NCBI GenBank assembly: GCA_022747635.1
Contig: JAKTNV010000018.1
Span: 2,450,501 to 2,514,500 of the forward strand
Source: Hetaerina americana
Taxonomy: Eukaryota; Arthropoda; Insecta; Odonata; Calopterygidae
DNA: 64,000 nucleotides
Reading direction: 5' to 3'
Under the pieces are notes generated by a model. That model did not search any database, was not told the DNA's origin, and saw nothing but the letters and a program-made list of their open reading frames with translations. Shown here one piece after another: positions 1-13,900 of this stretch. The stretch's first letter is position 1, and every line of letters starts with the position of its first letter. A program made the translations under genes and the position numbers.

Positions 1-2366
1 TTCCTGTTGTTCTCTCTCTTCGGGGTTATCCGCGCGTATGAGTGAATCGTGCCGTTCATGAATTAAATCGCTCTCTGATCGTGCCCTCTCCCAATCTCTC
101 GTCTCGATCCCTGTCTCACAACCCGCTCCTCTTCCCTCGCCTCTCCGCCGGGCGGTGTTGCCCTCATTAGCCCTTCAATGTGTACTTGGTGTGGCGCGTT
201 CTCTTTTGGGAAAGAACTTACATTTTTCTCTATTCGCGGACAAAAAGAGTGTTATTTAAAAAAATATTTGGCGCTTTAAGTAAGATCTGGGGCTCATGAA
301 GATTTTTAAAGTGAAAGAGCGGTTTGCAAGGACCATCAGCCGTCCTCTTTGAGCACGCAATTTCACGCCTTTCGTGCAGATCACATCGGAGGACGTCGTG
401 CGCGATAACTTGACGGGGCTCGAGGGAATGATCACAGGTGTTCAGGGAAGAACGAACGCACCCGCTTGGTTTGGTGGTTGTAGCCGTCGTGTGTACTTGG
501 TGTCCGCGTATGAATGAGTATATTTATAAAATGACGACGCAAGTCGGAGGATAATCGCTGAGATAGTTTTTGTGAAAGTAGTGTCATTCTGCGAAAGTGA
601 AATGTTTCTCCTCATTATGTGTTGATTTTATGAAATTTTTATTTCGCTCGGCTCTGCCGAGAGTCCATTCATTCGTAGTTTTTCATGCCGATCGCCGGTT
701 GTGGTCTGCAGCAGTGGTCTACTCTCCAAGGGTCTACCCCCCCCTCTCCGTGGCTTTGACCTTAGCCTTTCTCCCTTTGGTCACCTCCGTGGATCCGCAC
801 TCACTCCCTTCCGATACGCTCCCTGCGGATCGCTTCGCACAATCCAGTTCCACCGCGTAGAGCGGCGGTGCCTCTGTACCCTACGTTTGCCCTTTTAGTC
901 TTCGGTTGCGCTTGATTCATCTGCCAAACTAATCTTTCGAGTCCACCTCCGTACAGCAGCTTTCGTAGGCTGCTCTTATTCCTTGCTCTGATATTTCGAT
1001 GGCCCACGACTTCGATCCACGATGGGAGATACCACTGACGAATGTCAACAATCTTACATACACGCCCCCTTGTTCCAGTCACGGAAAATATTTTGAAAAT
1101 CGAGGTTATTATCGAAAAAGAAGTTGAGGTTATGTTTGCAATCAGCATACTATCCGAATGACGACCAGCGGGTTAGCATTTATTTCTTCTAATCAAAAGG
1201 AATGCTCACCACGTGGAATCAGTCCTTACGTTGCTATGGATGCGCCATAGGTCATGGAATCCGTGGACACTGGCCAACACACGTCCACGGATATGTAGTT
1301 AATCCATTAAGCAAGCTATTTCTTTGTTGCGATTCTTTTCTATGTCGAAAATTCTAATGGTGCTGTGCTCATGACGACCAGGGATATGCGACGTTTCGCG
1401 CCGAACGAGAAGGTCTCCTCGAGGTTTGATCGGCTCCTCGTCCGGTCGATCCCATATTATCTTCCTGCGGATTTTATGCTTCAAACTTCCTTCCTTGGAA
1501 TTTTTGTGCGTTTCCTGGCGGTGGCCACAAATGTTGAGAATCACGGTAATAATCTGTATCAATTAAATAACAGATTAGTGGCGCATGCATTTCGGATGGA
1601 TGGGTGCGTTTAGTTTTCAGCGGGCGGAGGTCTGTCAAGACGGCGTGTCACCGAACCCCCCCCCTCAACCCCCCCCCCTTGTGCCTCCCGCGCATCCCCT
1701 CCCACTCCTCCTCGGGGTGCCGTCGGTCGGGGTGCGGAGGGCGAAGCGTGCCGTCAGGAAGGCCAAAGAAAGAGAGGGACTGTGGGGGAGGAAGAAAGGA
1801 GAAGGCTCCTTTATTTAACTGGATAAATACGAGAGAGGGGGCGATGTTGTTGTGTGGGGGAGGTTTGTGAGTTCGGGAGGGCGAAGTTGGGAAAGGGGCG
1901 AGGTGGCCGGGGGAGAGCTCTCCAGGATCTTTCGGAGGGGTTGGAGCGAAGCGAAGGGTAGGGAATCAAAAATTAATGCGGCCTCTTGAATATTTTTCCT
2001 CCCTCCCTCTCTCTCCCTCTGTACATGACAGCCCTTTACATTTTTCCCTTCCATTCGTGGCCGCCTTTATCTTTCCCATAGCCGCCACTGCCCCCCTCCA
2101 CCCCCACTTCTCCCTTGAACCCATAACCCCGCGCGGAGGTTGTGTGGTATTTCCCGTTCCTTATGTGAAATGCATTAAGTCTCAAGTAAATTCTGCTGGA
2201 TGTTGGGCTGCGCTAATTTGCCTCCATTTCGCGGGAGTTCCATCCGCCGAGGGGCGGGGGCCACTCCAGGAGGGAGGGCGGTGGGGCTCTTCTCGACCGG
2301 CATCTTTTTTTTTATGCTGGGCGACTGCTCTGCCCGCCCTCCCATCTGCTTGAATCCACTGCTCAG
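1..2366. other. No gene recognised; CpG- and pyrimidine-rich
   Basis: GC-rich, C/T- and G/A-tract DNA with short poly-C runs (e.g. 1657-1679). Short open frames are present on both strands but none shows a protein motif or consistent splicing. The phrase TGTGTACTTGGTGT occurs twice (about 180 and 490). It may be 5' intron or upstream flank of Eph. Confidence 0.6.
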
Positions 2367-2368
2367 TA

Positions 2369-3657
2369 CGAGGGCGGTTCAATAAGTACCCGTGTTTGAC
2401 GACAAAGGGCGTTCCTGAGGGAAGTGTATGTTATCGTCGTATGCTGCCATCTATCAAACGACGGTGAAACAAATTTCAGACCGATTTAAAGTTTAGTTTG
2501 GATTTGGCAGCCATTCCAGTAAGACGTGTTTCGTGATTTTCGCTAAGATGGAAAAAGAGCAGTATCGTTCGGTAATTCGCTTTTTGTTTTTGGATGGGAA
2601 GAAATGCGAGAAGATAAAAGCTAAGTTGAATGCTGTTTATGGGGACACTTCGCCATCTATGACCACAGTTAGATATTGGTTCAACGAATTTAAACGTGGG
2701 CGAATATCTGTTTTTGATGAGGAGCGACCAGGACACCCGGCAGACGTGGTTACCGAGGAAATCATTCAAAAAGTTAACGCCATGATTCTTGCTGATCGAC
2801 GAACGAAAGTGCGCGAAGCAGCAGAGGCCGTGGGTGTGTCGATCGGAACGGCAATTAATATTTTATATGATAAGTTGGAGATGATAAAATTGTCGGCCCG
2901 ATGGGTGCCGCGATTGCTCACGGTGGGCAATAAGCTGATCCGGCTGTCAACCTCGAAGCAGTGTTTGCAGCAATTTAAGCGAGATCCGAAGGTGTTTTTG
3001 CGTCGAGTTATCACTGTTGATGAAACCTGGATTCATCATTACTCACCAGAAACTAAGCAACAATCAAAACAATGGATTTCTCCCGGTGAATCTGCTCCAA
3101 AGAAGGCGAAGATGGTCCGATCGACCGGAGAGGTCATGGCGATGGTTTTTTGGGATGCAAATGGCGTCATCCTCATGGATTTTTTTAGAAAAAGGAAGAA
3201 CGATCGCTGCGAAATACTACAGTGAGTTATTGTACCGCTTTGACAAAAAATTGAAGGAGACACGGCCGCATTTGGCGAAAAAGAAGGTGCTGTTTCACCA
3301 CGATAACGCACCAGCACATTCATCCAGAGTTGTCGCCGCCAAACTGCATGAACTACGTTATGAATTGCTGCCGCAACCCCCCGTATTCACCTGATCTGGC
3401 TCCCGGCGACTTTTTCTTAATCGCCTAACATGAAGAAATGGCTCGCGGGAAAAAAATTTAGCTCAAACGTGGAAGTTATCGCCGAGACAAAGGCGTATTT
3501 TGGAGAGTTCGACAAATTCTATTTTTGGAGGGGTTAAAAAAATGGCCGGAACGTTGGGAGAAGTGTGTCTTTCTAAAAGGGGACTATGTTGTAAAAATAA
3601 TGTTTTCGAAAAATGGGTTCTTCATTTCTAACACGGGTACTTATTGAACCACCCTCG
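2369..3657 (+). mobile_element. mariner element, full length but inactive
   Basis: The 1289-bp element is bounded by TA duplications (2367-2368 and 3658-3659). Its terminal inverted repeats are about 28 bp, start CGAGGGYGGTTCAATAAG and differ at one position. It holds one transposase gene in the + orientation. Size, ends and target site are typical of mariner, and the transposase motifs resemble the irritans-like group. Confidence 0.92.
2548..3597 (+). pseudogene. mariner transposase pseudogene
   Basis: From ATG 2548 the protein has the N-terminal helix-turn-helix region (ending RTKVREAAEAVGVSIGTA), then ARWVPRLLT and the first catalytic Asp in TVDETWIHHYSPE. A one-base gain in the T run at about 3180-3186 shifts the frame. 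The second Asp (HHDNAPAHSS) continues in the new frame. A second one-base gain in the C run at about 3376 and stops beyond 3425 follow, although the third Asp (DLAPGDFF) and the C-terminal GDYVVK remain readable. It is a cut-and-paste DD34D enzyme, now broken by at least two frameshifts. Confidence 0.9.
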
Positions 3658-3659
3658 TA

Positions 3660-6600
3660 ATTGTAGAAACCAGTGTAAAAACTAATAATAATAATTTGAT
3701 TTCAAATGTTTAACAAAAGAATGACATGAGGAATGGCGACAAAATATAAGCATTCAAAAGGTAGAAGAGCGTTAAAAAAAACATTTGGAAAACATTGAGG
3801 ATGGCCTCGCCAAGACGTGTCTTATTTTTGGAAATTTGAGATCCCTGCCAACTCCATGGGTCTAGGTGTTGTTGAAATGATAACCATCGAGAACTCATAT
3901 TTCGTAATTATTATCCATTTAGCCTTCTGCGGTTGTACTTAGGATAATATTCCAGTGGTACTTTCCATTCATTGGATTCATGGATGTAAAAAAAGAAAGA
4001 AAGTTTCGGAAATATTTGTGGAATTGATGAATGAGCAACGCAATAATTATCGTACTAAAAAATCAATGCCCGAGGCAAGTCGTGCAGAACCTCACATCCA
4101 AACTCAGTTTCAAGGTACATTCAGTAGGGCATCGCCTGGCATTTTCATATTACGTTTTATTCATACAGTAAATTTACGTGACTGAACATTACATTTTTCT
4201 TCAATGAAAACATTTTTTTTACAAATATTGTGTGTTCGTAACTTGGTTTCACCAAATTGTACAACCTTGGTATCAACCTCTAAAAAATGTAGGGAGAGGT
4301 AAATTGATTTTTAAGGGTAACGGTAAACCAAAATAATTTTTAAACATGATGCGTTTGGTTTTTTCCGGATTTTCCAAGCGAGCATTGGTCATTATGTGCC
4401 ACGTGGTCTGGCTCACTCGAATGCAGAAACGTCGATCCTTATGGCAGTGTATCGCGGACAAAGAAAATATCGGGTATGCTGATGCTTCGGAAATCAGTTA
4501 ACCTTTTTTTTCTTCATTTTTTCCAAAATCACAAAGTGTGAGTAAGTTGTTCTACGCCCTGACGCCCCCCGCGGCCCTTTCAACGCGTCCCCCACCCACC
4601 CATTGCCTCTCTCCCCCATTCACCGATGTTGAAGACCGTGGCGGAGGGGAGAGAGTTGGGCGAGCGAGGAAGGGCAGGAATAAGATCGGGAGGGATGCTG
4701 GTCGGGATGAAGTATACAGAGTTAAAGATTGGCTTGTTGAAAGGTTGGATGTCGAGTCGAGTTTAGTTCAGAGAAACCAGGGAATTGTCCCCTCTACCGT
4801 TCTGTAGTTTGTGTCCATCAAAAACTCACCTTAACCGGTGAATGGCCGATGGTAATAATAATAATTAGGGGATGAGGTCGTTTCGCTCTGCAATAAAAAC
4901 TCAATATCATCGAGAAAAAGTACGACTTGGTATTGGCCTGGGCAGCTTCCGAATCCATAATCTATCTCAATGTGCCGATCCACTAAGTTAATGCTTCGGA
5001 GCGGCGGATGGCATTCAACACATCCATTTAATACCTCGTCGTATCTAATCAAACAACGAGTCGTATCTAAAGTGATTTGCTTTGAAATCATATACAAAAA
5101 CGGAGGCATTGCCAGTGACGACGCAAAAAATCGTAAACCGATTATGCCACGTTTGTCAATGAGTAGGAGTCTCAAAGGAATTATATTTATCGTTACTGGA
5201 TTTCTTCCTTTTTGTGCGCCTTAGATTTTGAAAGGATTTATGATTGGATGGAATTATCATTAGTATGAATGGATTGGGCGAAGAAATAAAGGGAATACTA
5301 GCAATTTTAATAAATATTTTATTTAGTATAGTTAGTGGAATCCAAGAACTGACCCCTTTCTTTCCCGACCGTATCTTGAAAAGTTTCCATAAGCGTACGC
5401 CCCTTAAGTGATTAAATAATTTCTTTTGTCATTTTATCCGAATAAATAATTAATATCTAAATGATTTGATTTCATATATAGTATGTTGTGTTTTGAGTTC
5501 GTGAAAATTAAAAATGGAAGCATTTTCTTTGAGACAATATTTTTGAAAACATGTTTGCGAGATTTTTCTTGTAGCCAATTTATTTTTGAATTGTGCTTGC
5601 AATGAGCTGTGCCATGACTGACATTGCTGCAGTGAACGATTTAAGTTTGCGGAAATCATCCAATCTTAAAAGTCAACAACAAAGGCTTAGGTTTGCGGCT
5701 CTTGCCTTGCGAAATATTTCTCTCGAGGAGCGTCACATTTGTGATCAACTCCCGCCCCGTGATCCCGCTTCCCATTGCCCGCGCATTGCCTCAAGAACTC
5801 CCTCCATCTCCCTCTCTCTCTCTCCCACACACACTCCCCGACCTCCTCTCTTGTTGCCCCTCCCACGGTTCCACTTATTCTTCTTCGCTACCGCCCGAAC
5901 TCTCCCCTCTAGTTTACTAGTCTCTCTCTCGGTGCGCGAAGGAGAGGCGGCCGGGCTGGCGGGGTGCAGGTGGGGGTTGGGGGGAGAATAGCCCTGGGAG
6001 ATATAGTATACTCAGCCCTTAACTTTTCCCCCTCCTGCTCCTCGCTTTGCTCCCCCCCCTCCCCGCGGTGTTCCCTTTGAGGAATTGCCGTGAGATCCCC
6101 TCTCTCCCACACCCCCCCCTTAACTCAACATCCCCCTCCCATCCCTCCTCCCCCTCCCTCTATCTCCTACCTCTCTGCTATCATATGGCATGCCTAGATT
6201 TGTTTTAATTTTATCTACGTTTCGCCGGGCATCTACAGGCGATCATATGTTCTATGAACGCGTCACTATAGAAATTAGTGTTATCTTTGGGAGCAGGAGC
6301 CCGCACAGGTATAGATAGAGAAGAAAATTACATATATTTTGATTGCAGATTGACGATAGCGTTGCTGCATTGCAATGGCTATTTTGGAATATGTGGGAAC
6401 ATGTCTGATATGATTTAAGAATGACTGGAACGTTTTCCTCGGATGAGGCTACAACAGTTGAAGAAAGTTGTCTCTACATGATTGAATACGTGTGTCCGAA
6501 TACGATACTTTTGACTCACACTTGGCCTCTCTTATACTTCCATTTTTTCCTACGGCAACAATAGTTATTTAATTCGTGTCTCAATTACTGAGGTGTGTTT

Positions 6601-9600
6601 AGAGATTTTTCTGAGACTCGGAATTTTTAACAAATTTTTGCAAATTACTATGCATAATATTCACAAAAATACTCTCGCTGCGGTTGAGTTTTAGGAGAGT
6701 GAGGAATCGGAAGTAGGGGAAGATTTTGAGCGTAGCATTCGAGCTTTTCCTAATTATTTGTGCTGCTGAATAATGCCCAAGTCAACACCTGCCAAGGCTT
6801 TCAACTGCATTGACGTTGTATCTTGCAGTTTAGTTGACCCGAGTTTATTTGAATTAACTGTCCGTCTAACACTGTGCTATAAATTCAAAGTATCAATTCA
6901 TCTTGGTCTCTGTTTGGTCGCAAATTGTTTTATTCTTCAACTTTTCTATGCATTAAATATTTTCCCTTCTGAAACGAAGCCTAATCTGATTAAGGATGAA
7001 ATCCACCGCTGTTAACTTATCATCCAAACAGAAAAGAAACCCTCGATGGAATTACTTTAAATTTTAAGTGCTCGTGCTCATTGTGCTCGACGTCGAGTGG
7101 CAATCATTCTAAATAAGCGCGCGAAAGCGAGGAGCCGCCATTATCCTTTGCGCAAATGCTAGCTAGCCCCTTGAATCGGCCCGCGGCTCCGCGCACACAA
7201 GGGCCGTCCAGGCGGAGTGAGCGTTCGTTGTTGGATCATCGCCGCGGACTCCAACCCCCCTCTCCCGGCCCTCATTATCCGAGCGCCCCCTCTCCCCACG
7301 CCACACCCTGCCGCCACCCCACGGAGAGCCACCGCTAAGGGTTGGCCCTCCACACTTCCACCCTCCCACCCACCCCGCCCTCGCTTAACGTAATCAAGCC
7401 AATCCCTCCACGCCCTTGCTTCTGTCGGCCGCCCTACTTGCAAGCCGCCGCTTCCGAAACACACCATCCCCCCCTGCCTCCCATTCCTCCTTTCCCTTGG
7501 CCCTATTCTCCTCTTCCTTCATCTCTTCATCCGCCCTTGCCCTTCAGAACCCTCCCCCACGGCCCTTTCTCGCCCCCCCTTGTCCTCTCCCTGTTTCAAA
7601 TTCTGTGGTTTGCCTCAGTGCCATTTCCGGTCCTGCACCCTACTCACTCTTCGGAGCTTTGACCTCCCCTGAAAGACGTGCGGTGGGCAATCAGTTAGCC
7701 ACAATCATTGCCATTGTTCTATAAAGGCGTAAGTTGCCCATTTCTTTCGTCTCATAAGTTTTATATGGAGTTATTCTTCGAATGGTTCCGATTGTTTCAA
7801 AACAAATAATAAGTAGAGATTCGTGAAGTATTGTGGTGTTCATTGGGATATCAGTTTTGACCACGTCTTTATAGATTTTGCGTATTTTAATTCGACTATC
7901 ATTACAAATTAAATATTCTCTGTGGTGTTCCAAAATTATATTTTTCTCGGGCAAGTCTTTTGCTAAATTCAGGTCTCCCTTTGGCGTTCACTTGCGACTT
8001 AAAAAAGTCAAAAATGACGATATTGTCAACACGATCTTTGTTCGCTAGTTTTGCTGTGGGATGGTACCCTCTTGTGCGGAATTATCAACTCTTTTAAGTT
8101 GGCACCGTGATCTGGGACTGTTATACGTTCCTTGCGTTGTTTCCAGCTTTTAACTGTTTGATGCTTAATGCTTTCCATCCAAATGCGTTAAGTTGCTTTG
8201 TGCGTAGATTGACCTCTCGCTTTCCCCTCTACCTTTGGCTTTTCGACACCCTCTTTCTCTCCGTTTTGACATCCTCTTTCTTTCGCGTCATCTGCTCCTG
8301 CAGGCTTCACTTACAAACGAAAGGGAATGTTTTGCTTTAATTACGAAACCCCTCTTTTCCGTTTCCACCAGAAAAAACGAATACCTTTTTGTTGCCTTCG
8401 TATGATTAATTTCGTGTTACTTTCGATTCCAAACCAGCTTAAGGATTCCTAAGACCTTTTCCGAAGATGGTTTTTTCTGTTGCTCCTTCGCAGCCACAAT
8501 CAATGTCTGATTTCTGATTTTTCATTTGAAATTATATGATTTAAGTTTGCAGAATGCCCTCGGCGACATTAAATAACCAACTGGGACGCGTCTCTCAAAA
8601 CTAGGGATGAGTCAGTTTGAGGTTAGTGTTCATAATTCACTCATCTACTCGTGAGCTCTGCTGATGCATAGTGTAGTGTTCGCAAGAGATTCGGCATATC
8701 TTATATCACATTCCGGCGCGGAAACATGGTCGTTGAAACAGGATGATAGGGCGAAGATTGGAGGATTTTGAGAGATGTGGGTGTGGCGAAGGATAGAGTG
8801 GTGAAGTGGACCAATATGAGAGTATGGTGGGCGAGGATGAGAGGGGACTCTCGGGAGAAATCGCAAGGAGGCAGCAAAGTTGTACGTTGAAGACGGGAGG
8901 GGGAAAGATAGCTAAACGAGGGACGGGGAGGAAAATCATAGACACGTTGGACAGAAGGAATGGAGGAAAGAAGTGCGCGGAACGGGAATGCAATTTATTG
9001 GAATGCCGGATGTCAGGTTGCTTCTTTAGCAAATGTTTTTCGTTGTTCATTTTGTATCCATCCAAAACCTTCTTCAAACGGTGGAATACCATTATAAAAT
9101 CACAGTGATATCTGTTTAGAGACAATACTCTGTGAACTGAATTTTAATTTGACCCGTGAAAGCAGAAAGTCGGGGTATCCAGATGTTTATATCGAGAGCT
9201 TCGTGGTTAATGTAGATGTTTGGACCGCCTTTCGGGATTTCGCCGCTCGCAGCTTCCCAAAGATGATTAATATTTTGGTCTCCTTTGGGAGCGGTGCCTG
9301 CCTCTCTCCTCCTATGCGGTCGCTTGCTCGCCGTGAAATCGTTTTTAGGGTCACTGTATTTACGCGCAATATTTCATCTCCTCGCCGCCAGCACCACGCG
9401 AGGAATACTCGTGCGCCAACCGACTCCCATGTTATACAGTATGTCATCATTCCTGGCGCCGCCCCCCCTCATCTGTCGCCCCTGCCGGTGCCTAGTAGGG
9501 GTTGACGGGAGGGCGGCGGGAATGGCGAAGTTGCCGAGGCGGAGGAGCGGGGCATTTCCGGACGTGGAGGTCACGCCGCGTGAGGGAGGGAAGTGGGGGG

Positions 9601-12089
9601 CACGGGGTGCTCTAGGGGTTTGCCTGGGGGGGGAGTGTTTCCAGGGGGGAGGGAAATGGCATCCCCTCCCAGTGCCATATGCGAGGGCTGGAGCGGATGA
9701 AGATGTGGAGAAATGGTTACCATGGGGACAAATGAGGGAAAATTTTCGCTGCCTGCGCTTCCTCCCTGCGTGCCCTGGGTCCGGAATCACCGCTTTTAGG
9801 GGTTGGCGGGGGGTGCGTGAGTAGGGTGTCGGAGATTGTTGGCGGCGGAGATGTGGGAATGGGTGGGAGCGAAGGGGGATTTTGTTTTAGGGCGTGCCGA
9901 GGGGGGAGAGTGGTGGTGCGGGGGTGGACCTGGAGGTGCGGTGGGGGCGGAGGGCGCATGTCTTCGGGAGACGTGCGAATGGGGCGCATGTCTTACTTCG
10001 TCCGAGTGCCTCCTTGGTGCGCCATGAGGGGTCAATCAATGCATTGTGCCGGTCCTGAGCTGTTTTGAACCCTCGGGGCAGGGAGAGAGGACGTCGCTCG
10101 TCGCCTAGCGATGACTCACTCTGCCCCCGCGATTTCTCGCCCGTGCTCTCCTTACAAATAATTATCGTCGTTTCCTGATGACGGCCCAAGTTAACTGCGT
10201 CCCCCGTTCGATATTTTTTCTCGACTGCCCGTGAGCAGGCAACGCAACGAAGTGAGTCTATTCGTTGAAGCTATTATATGTGAAATAGTGATGCACCGGT
10301 TAACATTTCTCGCCTTCCTAAAATTAGTTTTCATTCCAATAATCGTGAACTTAAACGGCGATGCCACGAATTAACGAAACGTGTATGATTTTAGGAATTA
10401 AATGTCGCCGGTGAAGTTATACCATTTCATCTTTTAATTTTATTTACTGTACGTTGGTATTAATAAATCGTGAATTGCATGGTATGTGACCAACTATTCG
10501 TATTTTTGGGTGGCATTTATTTTAGCATTTGACCCCCAACTCCTCCACCCTTACACTGTCTCTGCTGGTTTGCATTTGCATTGTCGTCGTATGCATCACG
10601 GGTTCATCGTATTTGGTATCTCGGATAAATAGTTACTCGATGAAAATAACATTTTGGTCTGCTATTTTATTTTCCCCGTAGATTTTGCCAAGGACCAAAT
10701 CTTACGTTTGTGCGTAAATAGTCATGGAATCGTGTTGTTCTAACCCTGGCCTCATGCGTCCAGTTCTCCCTTCCAAGGACCACTCTCCTTCTGCGTGTAC
10801 GTGTGTGTTGAATGAAAGGAGGGATTCCAAAGATTGTGTGTTTTGATGACATGCACTTTGCACATTTTGCGCGTTGCGGTCAACTTCCTACGACTCCTCA
10901 ATCAGAATAGGAATTATTGTTTCAATTCAATTTAAATATTAAGACACCAGAATTTCGATTTGTAATAACACAAATTTTAATTTAATAACCGTATTTCCTT
11001 TCAAAGATCAAATTTTACCTTTCAATATATTTACCCTTAATCTGGAAATAGATGAACCTCTCTCTTTCAATCTTTTCCAAATAGTGTTTTTTCCATCGGA
11101 TGAATTTTCGACCAAAGATCGAATCATTAGCGCCTTCTCTCGTGCGCATTCTGAAGAGCCAGGCACGACGGCCGAGCCATCTATTGTCAACATTTATCAC
11201 GATCCAACTCGTAATAATAATAATAATCCTTCCCTTCCTTCCGGCCCTCCATTTCTGCAAAAGATCTCTTTTCCGTAAGCTCCTTTTCCTCCGGGTAATG
11301 GCACCTGTGCCCGGAGGATATGACGCGGGGGACGTTAAAGTGGGGCGGGAGGACATTTCGGGGAAAGCGGGTTGGTTGCATCAGTCAGCAGCGGAGGAGG
11401 GAAAATGTTCATCCCCCCTCCCCCCACTTCATCGCACGAGGGCGAACGGCCCCGGGGGCGGGGGGCTGTGGCGTGAGAGCGCCCCTCTTTGCCTCCCTGT
11501 TCCATTCGAGATAAGGTTAATTGTGCCCCCGGATTTGTCCTCCCTCCAGGGTGATTGGCGGGGGCGTGAAAACCTCCACTTTTTTATACACTGCCTGCCT
11601 CCCCTTCCATTTCCCCCTCCCTCCAGCCCTGACGGAATTTAAGGTGTTCGCTCTAGGAAATGCTGACAAATGTTCCCGGAAGGAAGTAATCCTCTCGAGA
11701 TAAGTTGACTTAATGTTAAATAATGCGGCGATGATGCCGTCTGAGCAATTGGTCCCTTGGTTCTCTCCCTCCCTCCCTCCATTTCTCTCTCTCTCCCCCC
11801 CCCCACACACACACACACGTGCGCGCGCACGTATAGCATTCAAGGTTTGCGCAAAAATTGTCGGTATTAATTTTTTTCTAACGTGTATTGCGTGAAGTCC
11901 TGAATTCGCACCGGCGTCGATTAAGTGTGCGGATGATCGCATTATTGGCATTGATATAGTAAGGCAGATGTTGAGTAGGTTGCTGGATTTTGTGTTTTGT
12001 TGGGAGTGACAAAATATTCATTTGGTAGTTGTGTCCATCCGAAAACCTACCTCAACCTTATAATATTAAATAATAGCCAGACAGTGACA
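3660..12089. other. Gene-free stretch, mixed composition
   Basis: No supported gene. AT-rich parts (e.g. 3660-4530, 7690-8640, 10200-11080) alternate with CpG- and pyrimidine-rich blocks (about 5740-6180, 7080-7660, 9280-10150, 11280-11830, which includes an AC repeat). A phrase TTGTGTCCATC..AAAACYYACCTYAACC near 4809 recurs near 12028, hinting at a small dispersed repeat. Open frames here are simple-sequence artefacts. Confidence 0.6.
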
Positions 12090-12510
12090 GTGCACACACC
12101 ATTTGAATCACTGAAAATTTGGCGATGCGAAATCTGATCTGCGCTAAACTCGTCCTCCCGAAGGTCTTACGGACGGACGACCAAGGGAGCAGAGTCGAGT
12201 TTGTCTTACTGCTTGCGAAGACCCGCTGCATATGCATCGCGATGATTCCCCAACCCACCTACAGTCCCGAATTGGTACCAGCAGACTATCATTCATATTA
12301 CCTGTGAAAGTGAAATCCTCCCTCCCTCAAAGGACACCATCGTAATGGGAACACAAGTTCCGTCAAAGAAGCTTGCACGCGTCCCCCTAAGGACCTTTCG
12401 GAATACAAAGCCTACCAGAGAGCCTTGGAGTCGTGGAAAAGCCGCAGAAGGGCAAAAGTGTGTCGACGCTCTCGAGGGATGTACTTTGAGGAAGAATTTG
12501 CAGTTGTATA
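12090..12510 (+). mobile_element. Tc1/mariner-like transposase remnant, C-terminal part
   Basis: Around 12245-12297 the frame reads PQPTYSPELVPADYHS, a degraded form of the PPYSPDLAPxDYH catalytic-Asp motif of mariner transposases. Downstream (about 12390-12512) another frame reads KDLSEYKAYQRALESWKSR, then GMYFEEEF and a stop, like a transposase C-terminus. Frameshifts separate the two blocks. No terminal repeats were identified, so the borders are approximate. Confidence 0.45.
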
Positions 12511-13639
12511 AATGTCTATTTTTCCGAAAATATTCTAAGTACTTTTTAAACAAACCATCTCACACAAGATCCTCGAGACGTTTCTTTTGGTATCTGAGGA
12601 ACGCTGAGGCATTCAGAGCGTCTCGGGACTTGATAATGCGCATCGGAGTCGAAGCCGAAGGGACCAGCGTCGCCGCGTGTCCCTCTTCCAAATTCGTGGG
12701 AAAACTTTCCACCCCCCCCCCCCCCCGACCCGACGATGACTTGTCTTCATTTGCGCTCCGGCGCTGAAGTCTTAGCTGAACTTCGTGTTTACTTACCCCA
12801 GTACCTCTCTGGTACAAAACTGTCGTAATTTTGGGTTCAATTGGAGCCCTCGAACAAAGTTAATCCACCTTCCTTCGGGTTTTCCAATAAATGGCGACTC
12901 GGCGAAATACGTACGTATAATCCGTTTACGGCGACTCAGTTCCATTAATGGGAAAGTGAACGCGGTTCTTTTGTTATCGGCAATTTCCATGAATAAAAAC
13001 GAAATCCTTTCACCCGTTTAATCCTTATTTGAATATCTTTTTTTTAACTCTGTGATTCCCTCCAGAGGAGGAAAGCCGGTTTGTTAAATTCCGATTTAAT
13101 TCCTCCTTATTTATTTTCTCGGCGCAGTCACGCGACCACTGGAGTGTGCTTAGTGCTTGTTTGGCTTTAAAATGAATGCGCTCTAAGTGTATCTGGAAAC
13201 GTAAATGTGACTGGAAATACTTAGTTAATCACTCTGAAATGGTCATCGTGGCTGTGTGCAACTTAAAAACGGATGGTGAAGCACGCTTGGAGCTCGAAGG
13301 GAGAAGAAAAACGTGTGTCCGTTACTTGTGTTTCATTCGTGTTAACACTAGGACGGTGGGATAATTAAACGAAGAGCAATGCTTGCGGCTATGAAAAATA
13401 GAGAGATTTGCAAATGCGGAGCGTCATACTAAAATGAAGCAGTGGGTACACATTGCTGCACGTGCATTGCAGTGGTTGCTGCTGGTGGTGCTGCATTGCT
13501 GTGGAATTTCCTTGATGCACACGAATTTCTTTGATTCGCATTTTTGTTTTTTTAATGAACCGGGAGAAATTGATTTCCGAATTCAAATCTGATGATCATA
13601 GACGAACGAGACGATGGAAACTTTTGGAAAAATATTTTT
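12511..13639. other. Gene-free stretch
   Basis: Contains a 15-base C run (12712-12726) and a TGC/GTG-rich patch (about 13450-13500). I see no coding motif. Confidence 0.6.
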
Positions 13640-13900
13640 TATATTTCCATTGTATTATTTAGTACCCAGCAAAACACCGCTTGGGTGTGTGGCAGGGGCT
13701 GAATGCAGAGCAGGCTAATTTCGACAGGACCCTACCGCGGTCGGACAACGTAATTCTAATCCATTAATCGTTCGTGGGAAAAATGACATCTTAAATCTAT
13801 CTGTTCTAAACTTGATCTCTTTAATTTTATTAGCATGATCTATCCTACCTTAGTACTATGATGGGAGTAATAATACATTTTCAACATCATTGAGACGACC
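13640..13900 (-). mobile_element. Non-LTR retrotransposon 3' fragment
   Basis: On the minus strand a frame contains FKMSFFPRTINGLELR, matching the S-F-F-P-R-T-I-x-x-W/L-N motif near the C-terminus of Jockey/CR1-type reverse-transcriptase ORFs. The same stretch recurs in diverged form at about 49640-49860. It is truncated and full of stops. Confidence 0.45.

Noticed and set aside
597..1148. Short open frames near the left end as 5' Eph exons
   Set aside because: No signal peptide followed by an ephrin-binding strand, and no donor in the required phase.
9374..9824. Several long overlapping open frames around 9.4-9.8 kb
   Set aside because: Stop-poor because of GC richness; composition is Arg/Gly/Pro low complexity.
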